Origin: Mytilinidion resinicola
Taxonomy: Eukaryota; Ascomycota; Dothideomycetes; Mytilinidiales; Mytilinidiaceae
Reading direction: 5' to 3'
DNA: 64,000 nt
Assembly: GCF_010093595.1 (NCBI RefSeq)
Contig: NW_022985448.1
Span: 1,282,593-1,346,592 of the forward strand
The notes under the pieces were generated by a model. The model worked only from the letters and a program-made list of their open reading frames with translations. It ran no database searches and had not been told where the DNA came from. Below, one piece after another: positions 54,445 through 64,000 of this stretch (within the stretch, counting starts at the first letter, position 1; the number at the start of each line of letters is the position of its first letter). The position numbers were made by a program, and so were the translations under genes.

Positions 54445-57400
54445 ATGATCAGAGCTATATCCCTCCAACGCGCGCTGCTCCTGCGCATCCCTCGCACTAC
54501 CCACTCCACTGCAGCTCCAATCCATTCAATTGTACCTCTGGCTGCGTACCGACGCCATAAATCCACGAACATGGCGCTCAATGCCGCTTCCCACAACCCC
54601 ACGGGCGAGGCAACTGGCCCAGCGACTGGCGCCCCCCCGAGCCTGAGCAATGGCATTAAGAGTGAAATTGTGGGAGCTGCGAGCTCAGACGCCGTGGGAC
54701 AATCCGCGCCTGGAAAGGATGGGGGCGAGAAGGGCGTCGCGAAGAAAGTGAAGACGGAGAAAGAGCTTGAGAAGGAGCGGAAGAAGGCCGAGAAAGACAA
54801 GAAGTTCCAGGACAAACAAGCAAAGCTGAAGGGCGTGGATGGAAGCAAAGGTGGGAAGGAGGCTGCGAAGCCAAAAGAGAAGAAAAAGAAGGAGGAAGTA
54901 GAGGTGTTGCCGGCGTATGTGGAGGAGACACCCAAGGGCGAGAAGAAAATTCTGAGGCCGCTAGATGACCCGTTCACCAAGGCATACATCCCAAAGGCTG
55001 TGGAGAGTGCGTGGTATGACTGGTGGGAGAAGGAGGGCTTCTTCCAGCCCGAGTTTGTGGATGGAGAGGTCAAGCCTGCCGGCCACTTCGTCATCCCGAT
55101 TCCTCCACCGAACGTTACTGGAGCTCTACACGTCGGGCATGCTCTTGCCACCGCTTTGCAGGATCTCTTGATCCGTTGGCACAGGATGAAGGGGTTTACT
55201 ACACTCTATGTACCGGGCTGCGATCACGCTGGTATTTCTACCCAAAGCGTTGTGGAGAACATGCTATGGCGACGAGAAAAGAAGACACGATATGACCTGG
55301 GACGGCCGGCATTTGTCGAACGAACATTTGAGTGGAAGGAAGAATATCATACCAAGATCAACAAAGTTCTAAGGCGAATGGGAGGAAGCTTCGACTGGAC
55401 ACGCGAGGCTTTCACCATGGACAAGAACTTGAGCGCCGCTGTCACCGAGACATTTGTGAGACTACACGAGGAAGGCTTAATCTACCGCGAAAATAAGCTT
55501 GTCAATTGGTGCACGAAACTCAACACCGCTCTCTCGAACCTAGAAGTCGACAACAAGGAGCTGGAAGGCCGCACACTACTGGACGTCCCAGGCTATGACC
55601 GCAAGGTGGAGTTTGGATGCATCACTACATTCAAATATCCTCTAGATGGGGAAGATGGGTTTCTTGAGGTGGCCACCACTCGGCCGGAGACTATGCTTGG
55701 CGACTCTGGCATAGCTGTTCATCCCGATGACGCTAGGTACAAGCACCTTGTCGGGAAGAAGGCAAAGCACCCGTTTGTTGATCGTCTCCTACCTATCATA
55801 GCTGATAGTTACGTCGATCCGGAGTTTGGTACCGGAGCAGTGAAGCTTACTCCAGCTCACGACCAGAACGATTTTGCACTCGGCAAACGACACAACCTTC
55901 AGTTTATCAACATCCTGAACGATGATGGCACTCTGAACCACAATGCTGGACCCTTTGAGGGCAAGAAGCGGTTCGATGTTCGGTACACTGTTGTCGAGGA
56001 GCTTACCAAGTTGGGACTTTTCGTGGAGAAGAAGGACAATCCCATGAAGGTAATAGGCCCTTTTATACTCAATTGAGACGCATACTCTAATACTAATGTA
56101 ACTTATCTAGGTTCCACTTTGTAATAAGTCGAAGGATGTGATTGAGCCCATCATGAAACCGCAATGGTGGATGCGCATGAAGGGCATGGCACAAGAAGCA
56201 ATCAAGGTCGCCAAGAACGGCGACATCAAAATTCGCCCGGAGAATGTGGAGAAAACCTACTATCACTGGCTCGAGAACATCAATGATTGGTGTCTATCCC
56301 GGCAGCTCTGGTGGGGCCACCAGATCCCAGCATATCTTGTCAAGTTTGAGGGTCAAAACGTTGACAGCTCAGACAACGAGGCATGGGTGACCGGTAGGAC
56401 CGACGAAGAGGCGAAGGCCAAGGCCGAGAAGAAGTTTCCAGGCAAGAAGCTCACTCTTGAGCGAGACGAGGACGTTCTCGACACATGGTTCTCGTCTGGT
56501 CTGTGGCCTTTCTCAACGCTAGGATGGCCAAATCAAACTCATGACCTCGAGAAACTGTTCCCTACTTCCGTGCTGGAAACGGGCTGGGTGAGTGAGCAAT
56601 CTCTTCTGGAATTCAATGTTCTACCAAACGAGGTTAGAGTGTGCTAATTCGCCGTACTTAGGACATTATCTTCTTCTGGGTTGCGCGCATGATCATGTTT
56701 TCTCTTCATTTGACCGGAAAAGTCCCGTTCAAAGAAGTATACTGTCACAGCTTGATCCGAGATTCGGAAGGCAGGAAAATGTCTAAATCCCTGGGAAACG
56801 TCGTTGATCCCGTAGATATCATGGACTCGATCACACTACCAGAGTTGCACAAGAAGCTGTTGGCGGGCAACCTAGATCCTAAGGAGCTCAAGACTGCCGA
56901 GAAGTATCAACGAACAGCTTTCCCGAACGGTATTCCCGAGTGCGGCGCTGATGCTCTGCGTATTGCGCTATGTGGATACACTACGGGAGGTGGAGGTGAG
57001 TCATCGAAGTAATTCCTTATATAGCACATGTTCGCTAACTATCGTTCCCAGACATTGCCTTCGATGTGCAGGTCCTTCATGGGTACCGCCGATTCTGTAA
57101 CAAGGTATACCAAGCCACAAAGTTCGTCCTCGGTCGCATTGGCGAAGACTTTGTGCCACGGAAAACCGTTGCGAAGTCAGGACAGGAGTCTCTCTCAGAA
57201 CGATGGCTTCTCCACAAATTCTCTAGAGCGGCTAAGGAGATCAACGAGAAGCTGGAGGCTAGGGAATTCAGCAACTCGACCCAGGTTGCGTACAAGTTCT
57301 TCTACAACGACATCTGCGACACATTCATCGAGAACTCGAAAGCGATCTTCGAAGACGAGTCCAGCACGCCGGAGCAGAAGGAGAGCGCGAAGAACACACT

Positions 57401-58117
57401 TTACACTGCGCTAGAGGGCGGCCTCACTATGCTCCACCCATTCACACCATTCTTGACTGAGGAGCTCTGGCAGCGCCTGCCGAGACGCCCAGAAGACTCG
57501 TGTCCCTCCATCACACGGGCGAAGTACCCAGAGTACCAGCCCGAAATGGACGACCCTGAGGCAGAGGCACAGTATGAGCTCGTAATAGGCTGCGCGGCTG
57601 GTATACGTTCTCTTATGGCAGAGGTAAGTTGAATGGCCTCATTTATCCCTTCTCTACCAGGACGAATATTTACTTGATAATGTAGTACGTGATTAAAGAA
57701 GACGGCCATGCTATCGTACAAGCCCTCACCCCCTCCGCCTTGGCTACCGCAACTGCCGAAACCCTGGCAATCAAGGCCCTTGCGGCCAAGGGCGTCGCCA
57801 CCGTCTCTATCATTGGCCCTGATGCGCCGGTACCTACTGGCTGCGCTGTATTCAGCGTCGGTACGAGCGCGACCGTGTTCGTCGAGGTGAAAGGTCGTGT
57901 GGATCTGGACGCGGAAATTAAGAAAGGCACGGAGAAGATGAAGAAGGCCGCAGAGGGTGTGGAGAAGCAGAGGAAGGTGCTCGGCGCGCCGGACTTCGAG
58001 AAGAAGGTCAGCGGAGCGGTGCAGCAGGCTGAGAAGCAGAAGCTGGAGGACTTCTTGGCGGAGCAGCGGAATAGGGAGTTGAGCATTCAGCAATTTCAGC
58101 AGTTGAAACTAGAATAG
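54445..58117 (+). CDS. VAS1: Valyl-tRNA synthetase, mitochondrial/cytosolic dual-start, 1139 aa
   Basis: Five exons: 54445-56049, 56111-56587, 56662-56995, 57052-57623 and 57686-58117 (3420 nt). Charges tRNA-Val. Two in-frame ATGs: 54445 gives a 42-residue presequence without Asp or Glu ([26 protein letters not shown]), and 54571 gives [12 protein letters not shown], the cytosolic form, as in yeast VAS1. Then a Lys/Glu-rich eukaryotic extension, and class I motifs: [17 protein letters not shown] (HIGH), the editing region [31 protein letters not shown], and [13 protein letters not shown] (KMSKS). The anticodon-binding domain follows ([15 protein letters not shown]) and then a C-terminal coiled coil. 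Intron lengths 56-74 nt. Confidence 0.95.
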
Positions 58118-59075
58118 ATGTAGGGAAGGAGAAGATGCGGAGAGTGTGTGGTTGGATGGGTGTATGAGACTTTGGTCTGCGGACCCTGGATCCTTACGGA
58201 ACGTTGAGCATACACAGTATAATCGATACCGTAGATAGTATTGATGGGCCAATGCAAGACATCAGAGTCAACGCCATACCTCGAGGGTTCGTTTCGAAAA
58301 CATGTAGCTGCCTTCCAATTATAGTACCGAAGTAGCCCTAATGATTCGTCAACCTTTTCTTCCCCCGATGAGGATTTAGGTAGACCCTTCGCTCATGGTT
58401 TCTGACATGGTTCTTTGTATCTGTTCGTATGTTGGACGTTCTTGACATCTATGAACCACGGAAATCAGTGCAGCTACAGCTTAAGACATAGTTCTAGCCT
58501 ATCTACGAAGTACGCTAACGTTTTGTCTCTCCTCAAACGTGGCATTGAAGCCATGATGTGTTCTACGCCAATCGGCCTTCCGCCCTAGCGGGTATGTATC
58601 TTTGTAGCTGTTAGTGAGTGAGACCATCTCCGACAAAGGCTGACTCTGAATTGAGAGCAGCTTATATCAGAGAATAAAGGAGTTCAATAGGAATAGGTTT
58701 GCTTCTGCACAGCTCGCTTCTTCACTGCGCCGGCCCGGTCAGAGACATGGCAGCCACAAAGAGCATTGGCTGCAAAACATGCAGCAGGTCCCGTCAGCTC
58801 AAGAGGACAAGTAGACGATTTCTAGAAACGTCTTTGGATGAGGCTGGGGCTTTTCCCGCCATGGCTGATGCACTGCATTCACCAATGGGAAGGCGCGCGC
58901 TGGGGCACCACCGCGGCGAAATTAGAAAGTAGTTAAACGGCAATCTGTCCTTCACGCCAGAGCCCGCTCTACATAAAGAATCCCCCACGATTCTGTCCTC
59001 CGTCAACCCTGATCCACCACTCTCCCCAAATCACCGAAGAGACCTCTGCCAGCCAGTAGGCAACTCGCTGCCACG
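58118..59075. other. Intergenic region, ValRS to calnexin
   Basis: 958 bases. Only short chance frames. The last ~300 bases are the calnexin promoter and leader. I could not identify an unfolded-protein-response element with confidence. Confidence 0.4.
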
Positions 59076-61026
59076 ATGCGTTTCGGTGTTGTTGCTACCG
59101 CCCTCCTGTCGGCCGCCGTCGTGCGCGCAGACATCGCCGACGACCTCGAAGAAGGCGCCTCATCTGTGTCGTCTGCCGTCGAGTCTGCGACGTCCTCTGC
59201 CGTGGAGAAGCCTACGTTCACGGTATGCTGGCTGCCCTAGTCCAATGCCTACTCTCTAGCACGCCCTGCTAACTTTGTCTCAGCCCACTACTCTCAAAGC
59301 ACCCTTCCTTGAGCAATTTACCGACGACTGGGATACCAGGTGGAAGCCGTCCCACTCCAAGAAGGAGAACGATAAGTCGTCCGAAGAGGAGTGGGCCTAC
59401 ATTGGCAACTGGGCCGTTGAGGAGCCCACCGTGCTGAAGGGCATCGAAGGGGACAAGGGCCTGGTGATCAAGGACAAGGCAGCTCACCATGCCATCTCCG
59501 CCAAGTTCCCCAAGAAGATTGACAATAAGGGCAAGACCCTTGTTGTGCAGTACGAAGTCAAGCTTCAAAGTGAGACTGCTCCCATTTCCTCTACATGTAC
59601 GGGATACTGACTGGCTACAGATGGTCTCGAGTGCGGTGGAGCTTATATGAAGCTTCTCCAGGACAACAAGGCCCTCCACGCCGAGGAGTTTTCCAACGCC
59701 TCCCCGTACATTATCATGTTTGGTCCTGACAAGTGCGGTGCCACCAACAAGGTTTGTGTAACTTGCTTAACCATATTGGTTTGCTTGCTAATCAGCTATA
59801 TAGGTCCACTTCATCTTCCGTCACAAGAACCCCAAGACTGGCGAATATGAGGAGAAGCACCTCAAGAACCCGCCCACTGCCCGCATCGTTAAGACCACCT
59901 CGCTCTACACTCTCATTGTCAGGCCAGACAACACCTTCGAGATCAAGATCGATGGCGAGTCGATCCGTAACGGCACCCTTCTCGAGGATTTCAGCCCCTC
60001 CGTCAACCCGGAGAAGGAGATTGACGATCCCAAGGATGAGAAGCCAGAGAGTTGGGTTGATGAGGCCCGCATTCCTGACCCAGAGGCTACCAAGCCCGAG
60101 GATTGGGATGAGGATGCGCCGTTCGAGATCGTTGACACCGAGGCCACCAAGCCTGAGGACTGGCTCGAGGACGAGCCCACCTCTATCCCAGATCCTGAGG
60201 CCGAGAAGCCCGAAGATTGGGATGATGAGGAAGATGGTGACTGGATTCCTCCCACTGTCCCCAACCCCAAGTGCGAGGAGGCCTCTGGCTGTGGAAAGTG
60301 GGAATCTCCCCTGAAGAAGAACCCAGAATACAAGGGCAAATGGAGCGCACCTGTCATTGACAACCCGGCTTACAAGGGCGTCTGGAAGCCAAGGAAGATC
60401 AAGAACCCTGCCTACTTCGAGGACAAGACCCCGGCCAAGTTCGAACCCATTGGTGCTGTAAGTGATATCCTAAACGTGGTAAACTCCAACAGACACTAAC
60501 ATACTCCCAGATTGGCTTTGAAATCTGGACCATGCAGAACGACATCCTTTTCGACAACATCTACATTGGACACTCTGTCGAGGATGCTGAGAAGCTCAAA
60601 GAGGAGACTTTCGATTTGAAGCTCCCAGCTGAGAAGGCCGAAGAGGAGGCTACCGCTCCCAAAGCTCCAGAGACACCCGAGAACCCCTTTGAGTCCACCT
60701 TCAAGGAGGACCCGGTCGCTTACATCAAGAACAAGATCGACCTCTTCCTTACCATTGCCAAGCGTGACCCCATTGAGGCCATCAAGTTCGTCCCTGAGGT
60801 TGCTGGTGGTATTGGTGCCATCGCCCTTACCGTTCTCGCTATTCTCGGGTCTCTCATCTTCGGCGGAGCGTCGGCTCCTTCCAAGGAGCAGGCCAAGGAT
60901 GCCGCGAAGAAGGCAAAGGATGCCGCGGTCGAGGGCAAGGACAAGGCAGCCGCGGCGGTCGCCAGCGGTGTGGAGAAGGCGCAGGCTGAGGCTAACAAGC
61001 GCACTACTCGCTCTACTGCGTCGTAG
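59076..61026 (+). CDS. CNE1: Calnexin, ER lectin chaperone, 577 aa
   Basis: Five exons: 59076-59222, 59284-59569, 59621-59751, 59804-60457 and 60511-61026 (1734 nt). Binds monoglucosylated glycans on folding glycoproteins in the ER. Signal peptide [18 protein letters not shown]. Lectin domain: [49 protein letters not shown] (the calreticulin-family signature), [11 protein letters not shown]-domain: repeats [31 protein letters not shown] and the second-type repeats [21 protein letters not shown]. Globular closing [19 protein letters not shown]. One membrane helix ([20 protein letters not shown]) near the C-terminus, then an Ala/Lys-rich cytosolic tail without an evident KKxx signal. Complete and typical. 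Confidence 0.96.
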
Positions 61027-61555
61027 GGGTTGAAATGTTGGCGGAGGAAGCATTTGAGAAGCCTCGTTAGTAAGTGCGATAAAAGGAATCGACAAAAAGT
61101 TGGGCTCGCCGCGATTAGTGGTGAGAGAGCTGGAGAAAGTGCTGTATGCTTGGACTATTCGTGGATATCGTCAATGGTCAAACTATTGCTCTGGGGGCCC
61201 TGGTGCTGCTACTTCTGTACTATAGCTCTCGCGCTGAAGATGAAATGTTATGACCCAGTTGCAATGAAGATATATGTATAGCCGACAAACCGAGGGCTAA
61301 TGGAGACGTCGGGGTGGATATATAAGGCCCCGAAAAGAGTGACGCTATTCGGTTTACGTCCGGCAGCTCGGCTTTAGGCGCGCAGCCCCGCTTGTTGAAG
61401 GGCTACCGATGTCGCTCGAATAAAGCGGATAACAACTACCGCATACAAGCTCGCCGAGTCCTCAAAATTGAAGAATTCCTTCCTGCGAGTGCCTGGGCAG
61501 TCAGTTCGACCTCAGACTCAGCTTCTACAGCATTTTCAACCTCTTTCTCCTAGCT
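61027..61555. other. Intergenic region, calnexin to MMSDH
   Basis: 529 bases. Contains a TATA-like ATATATAAGG at 61318-61327, 228 bases before the next ATG, plus CT-rich sequence just before the start (61537-61550). No coding region. Confidence 0.5.
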
Positions 61556-63456
61556 ATGGCGGCTCGGCGTGTGCTCTCCCGAAACATTGCTTCCCTAGCT
61601 AGTCGCTCCTCCACACCGCGTATTGCCTCTCTCTCCTCCAGAATGTCATCGCCAAAAATCAGCACAAGCAAGATTGCCGCACGGCGTCTACACGCAACGG
61701 TACAGCACCTAAAGCCTGCGACGACGTCTGCTGCTTCGACCCCGGAGTCATTCCCCACGTCCCACGAACCCATCTCCGCACCGATCGACACCACCAACTT
61801 CCTGGACAACAAGTTCGTCGAGTCCAAGGCCACAAAATGGATAGACCTGTACGACCCGGCGACAAACAACCTGGTGACTCGCGTGCCGCAGAGCACTGAC
61901 GAGGAACTCAAGGCGGCCGTCGACAGCGCGCAGAAGGCCTTCCCCGCGTGGCGGGATACCAGCTTACTGGCTCGTCAGGCGATCATGTTCAAGTATGTTG
62001 CGCTGATTCGGGAGCACTGGGACCGCCTGGCGGCGAGCATCACGCTGGAGCAGGGCAAGACCACTGCGGACGCGAAGGGGGATGTTCTGCGTGGACTGCA
62101 AGTTGCGGAGACTGCGTGTGGTATTACCACTCAGATGACCGGAGAGGTGCTGGAGGTTGCGAAGGATATGGAGACCAGGAGCTACCGGGAGCCATTGGGT
62201 GTTGTTGCGGCCATCTGCCCGTTCAGTAAGTTGGGATGCTACCTAGCAATACACAATGACTTGAAGCTAATTTCTCACCAGACTTCCCCGCTATGATTCC
62301 GCTGTGGTCCATCCCAATCGCGACAGTCGTCGGCAACACCCTCGTCATCAAGCCTTCGGAGCGTGACCCCGGAGCTTGCATGATCTTGGCCGAGCTCGCT
62401 GAGAAGGCTGGTTTCCCTCCTGGCGTGGTCAACATTATTCATGGCTCCGCCCCTACCGTCGACTTCATCCTTGACGAACCCCGCATCAAGGCCATCAGTT
62501 TCGTCGGCAGCAACAAGGCCGGTGAATACATCTTCTCCCGCGGCTCTGCCAATGGCAAGCGTGTCCAGGCCAATTTGGGCGCTAAGAACCACGCTGCTGT
62601 GTTGCCGGACTGCAACAAGAACCACGCCCTCAATGCGATTGCTGGTGCAGCCTTCGGTGCTGCTGGTCAGCGGTGTATGGCGTTGAGTACTCTGGTCATG
62701 ATTGGCGAGACCAAGGATTGGGTCCCCGAGATTGCGGAGCGGGCGAAGGCGCTCAAGATGGATGGTGGATTCGAGCCAGGTGCTGATTTGGGTCCTGTCA
62801 TCAGCCCAGAGGCACAGAAGAGGATTGAGGGTTTGATTGCCAGCGCTGAGGCGGAGGGTGCGACTATCCTGCTGGACGGCAGGGGACAGAAGCCGGAGAA
62901 GTACCCCAACGGCAACTGGGTAAGTGATTTCCGAGGCAATTCGCCATGATTCCTCTTGAGCTTGCTCCTAATGCTTAACAGGTCGGCCCAACTATCATCG
63001 CAAACGTCAAACCCCACATGAAGTGCTACACCGAGGAAATCTTCGGCCCCGTCCTTGTCTGCCTCAATGTCGAGACCATCGACGAGGCCATTGAGCTGAT
63101 CAATGCAAACGAGTACGGCAACGGTACCGCCATCTTCACCCGCTCCGGCGCCACTGCTGGCAAGTTCCAGCGCGAGATCGAAGCCGGCCAGGTCGGCATC
63201 AATGTCCCCATTCCCGTCCCCGTAAGTGCCCGTTCCCTTTTCAACATGAGCCTCATCGCTAATCGGTTTCCTTCTTTAGCTGCCCATGTTCTCCTTCACC
63301 GGTAACAAGAAGAGTGTCGCTGGTGGTGGAGCCAACACGTTCTACGGCAAGCCTGGTCTCCAGTTCTACACCCAGCAGAAGACTGTCACCAGCCTGTGGC
63401 GCAGCGAGGATGCTGGATCGCAGAAGGCTAGCGTGAATATGCCTACGCATAGTTAG
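61556..63456 (+). CDS. Methylmalonate-semialdehyde dehydrogenase (acylating), mitochondrial, 574 aa
   Basis: Four exons: 61556-62225, 62282-62919, 62982-63221 and 63280-63456 (1725 nt). Oxidises methylmalonate or malonate semialdehyde to propionyl- or acetyl-CoA with NAD+ and CoA, in valine, pyrimidine and inositol breakdown (ALDH6 family). The N-terminal ~50 residues are Arg/Ser rich without acids ([17 protein letters not shown]), a mitochondrial presequence. Core motifs: [39 protein letters not shown], the join [13 protein letters not shown] across intron 1, [25 protein letters not shown], and [10 protein letters not shown] with the catalytic Cys 355. GCYT-type [11 protein letters not shown] and GNGTAIFT follow, and the end has [15 protein letters not shown]. 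Length fits the family. Confidence 0.95.
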
Positions 63457-64000
63457 GCCCTTTCGTCTCGGGATATCTAGGATTTCATCTTCGGAGTATA
63501 TATATGCATGGCTATCTAGTCAAGGTCGTTCAGGACTGAAATTGAGCTTTCAAAGATTTGAGGGCTTGGAGAGGCAAAATTGGTAGATAGGGCTCTGGGA
63601 GAGGGGGATGGGTGGCAGGCTGAGTAATTCGACGCTGTGGATGAGGGATGAAAACTATCATGAATAGTAAAGACTTACGAAGAATGATAGGCTTGCATAT
63701 GAGTTGTGCTGTTTCAGGTGATATCCGGATATATAAAACCCCTCGCTCACCGACTCCTGAGCTTCTTAAGGAGCGGCGAGACTAGGAGCGGCGAGACTCG
63801 GAGTCAACAAACTCGTAGTACTGTTGGTATCTATGGGTGGTGGAAGTGTCTTGGTTCAAATCTTACGCCAGCGCGTTGAATGGTGTGTGGGATGGATTGA
63901 ACCGGCCCCGATGCCACCGGTATGGAGGTTTGTGGGACTTCAAAGGTTGAACGATAGTGATGGAGACTATCACCCTTTCATTTTGTTTTCATTAGTCCGT
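63457..64000. other. Right-edge non-coding sequence
   Basis: 3' flank of the MMSDH gene. No further gene seen before the window ends. Contains a perfect 15-bp tandem duplication (63769-63798) and a TATAAAA-like element near 63731, which might belong to a gene outside the window. Confidence 0.45.
63769..63798. repeat. Perfect 15-bp tandem duplication
   Basis: AGGAGCGGCGAGACT occurs twice head to tail. Confidence 0.85.

Noticed and set aside
57401..58093. 230-codon minus frame across the ValRS C-terminus
   Set aside because: Leu-rich complement of the coiled-coil codons; no independent support.
63841..63870. B-box-like GGTTCAAATC near the right edge
   Set aside because: Flanking bases cannot form a T stem and no acceptor or D arm fits.

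Overview
The window is nuclear DNA from a filamentous ascomycete (Pezizomycotina). A dothideomycete is my best guess, from the overall gene style rather than from a marker sequence. The evidence is many short GT-AG introns (mostly 48-80 nt) with RCTAAC-type branch points, Pol II-style divergent promoters, and orthologues of fungal proteins such as Mph1, Snt2, Rna1, Cox17, Cne1 and an RCR-family protein. I rebuilt spliced models by hand. Every multi-exon model listed keeps one frame across its junctions, and total lengths fit the families.

Layout. 0.7-7.0 kb: a small nuclear-looking protein, a SET/MYND methyltransferase, a NUFIP1/Rsa1-like snoRNP assembly factor and a small cupin, all on minus. 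7.5-10.0 kb: a PI-specific phospholipase C on plus. 10-17 kb: a gene-poor stretch holding one convincing 60-residue cysteine-rich gene and weaker candidates. 17.0-24.5 kb: tRNA dihydrouridine synthase 2, a dual-start alanyl-tRNA synthetase, an unknown acidic protein and an RCR-family membrane protein. 24.5-27.5 kb: a repeat island with two abutting foldback/MITE elements inside an old direct duplication, plus a decayed tRNA-like sequence. 27.5-36 kb: the very large Snt2 chromatin reader and a GPI-type cysteine-rich secreted protein. 36.4-43.1 kb: Mph1 helicase and an OTT_1508-like deaminase. 43.7 kb: a tRNA-Cys gene. 44.1-54 kb: Rna1 (RanGAP), Cox17, a DUF1295 membrane enzyme, a Ser/Ala-rich secreted protein, the RNase P subunit Rpp1 and the CK2 catalytic subunit. 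54.4-63.5 kb: dual-start valyl-tRNA synthetase, calnexin and methylmalonate-semialdehyde dehydrogenase.

The most striking object is the tRNA-Cys(GCA) gene at 43676-43806. It folds into a perfect cloverleaf only if two pieces are removed. One is a 7-nt insert at the canonical 37/38 intron site. The other is a 52-nt insert between positions 26 and 27 that looks like a spliceosomal intron (GTAAGT donor, ACTAAC branch point, TAG acceptor). A spliceosomal-type intron in a Pol III tRNA gene would be very unusual. I know of no such case in fungi, though I could not search.

Most genes are unrelated housekeeping neighbours, as is usual in fungi. Several act in tRNA biology (Dus2, AlaRS, ValRS, Rpp1, tRNA-Cys), but they are scattered and I see no sign of a functional cluster.
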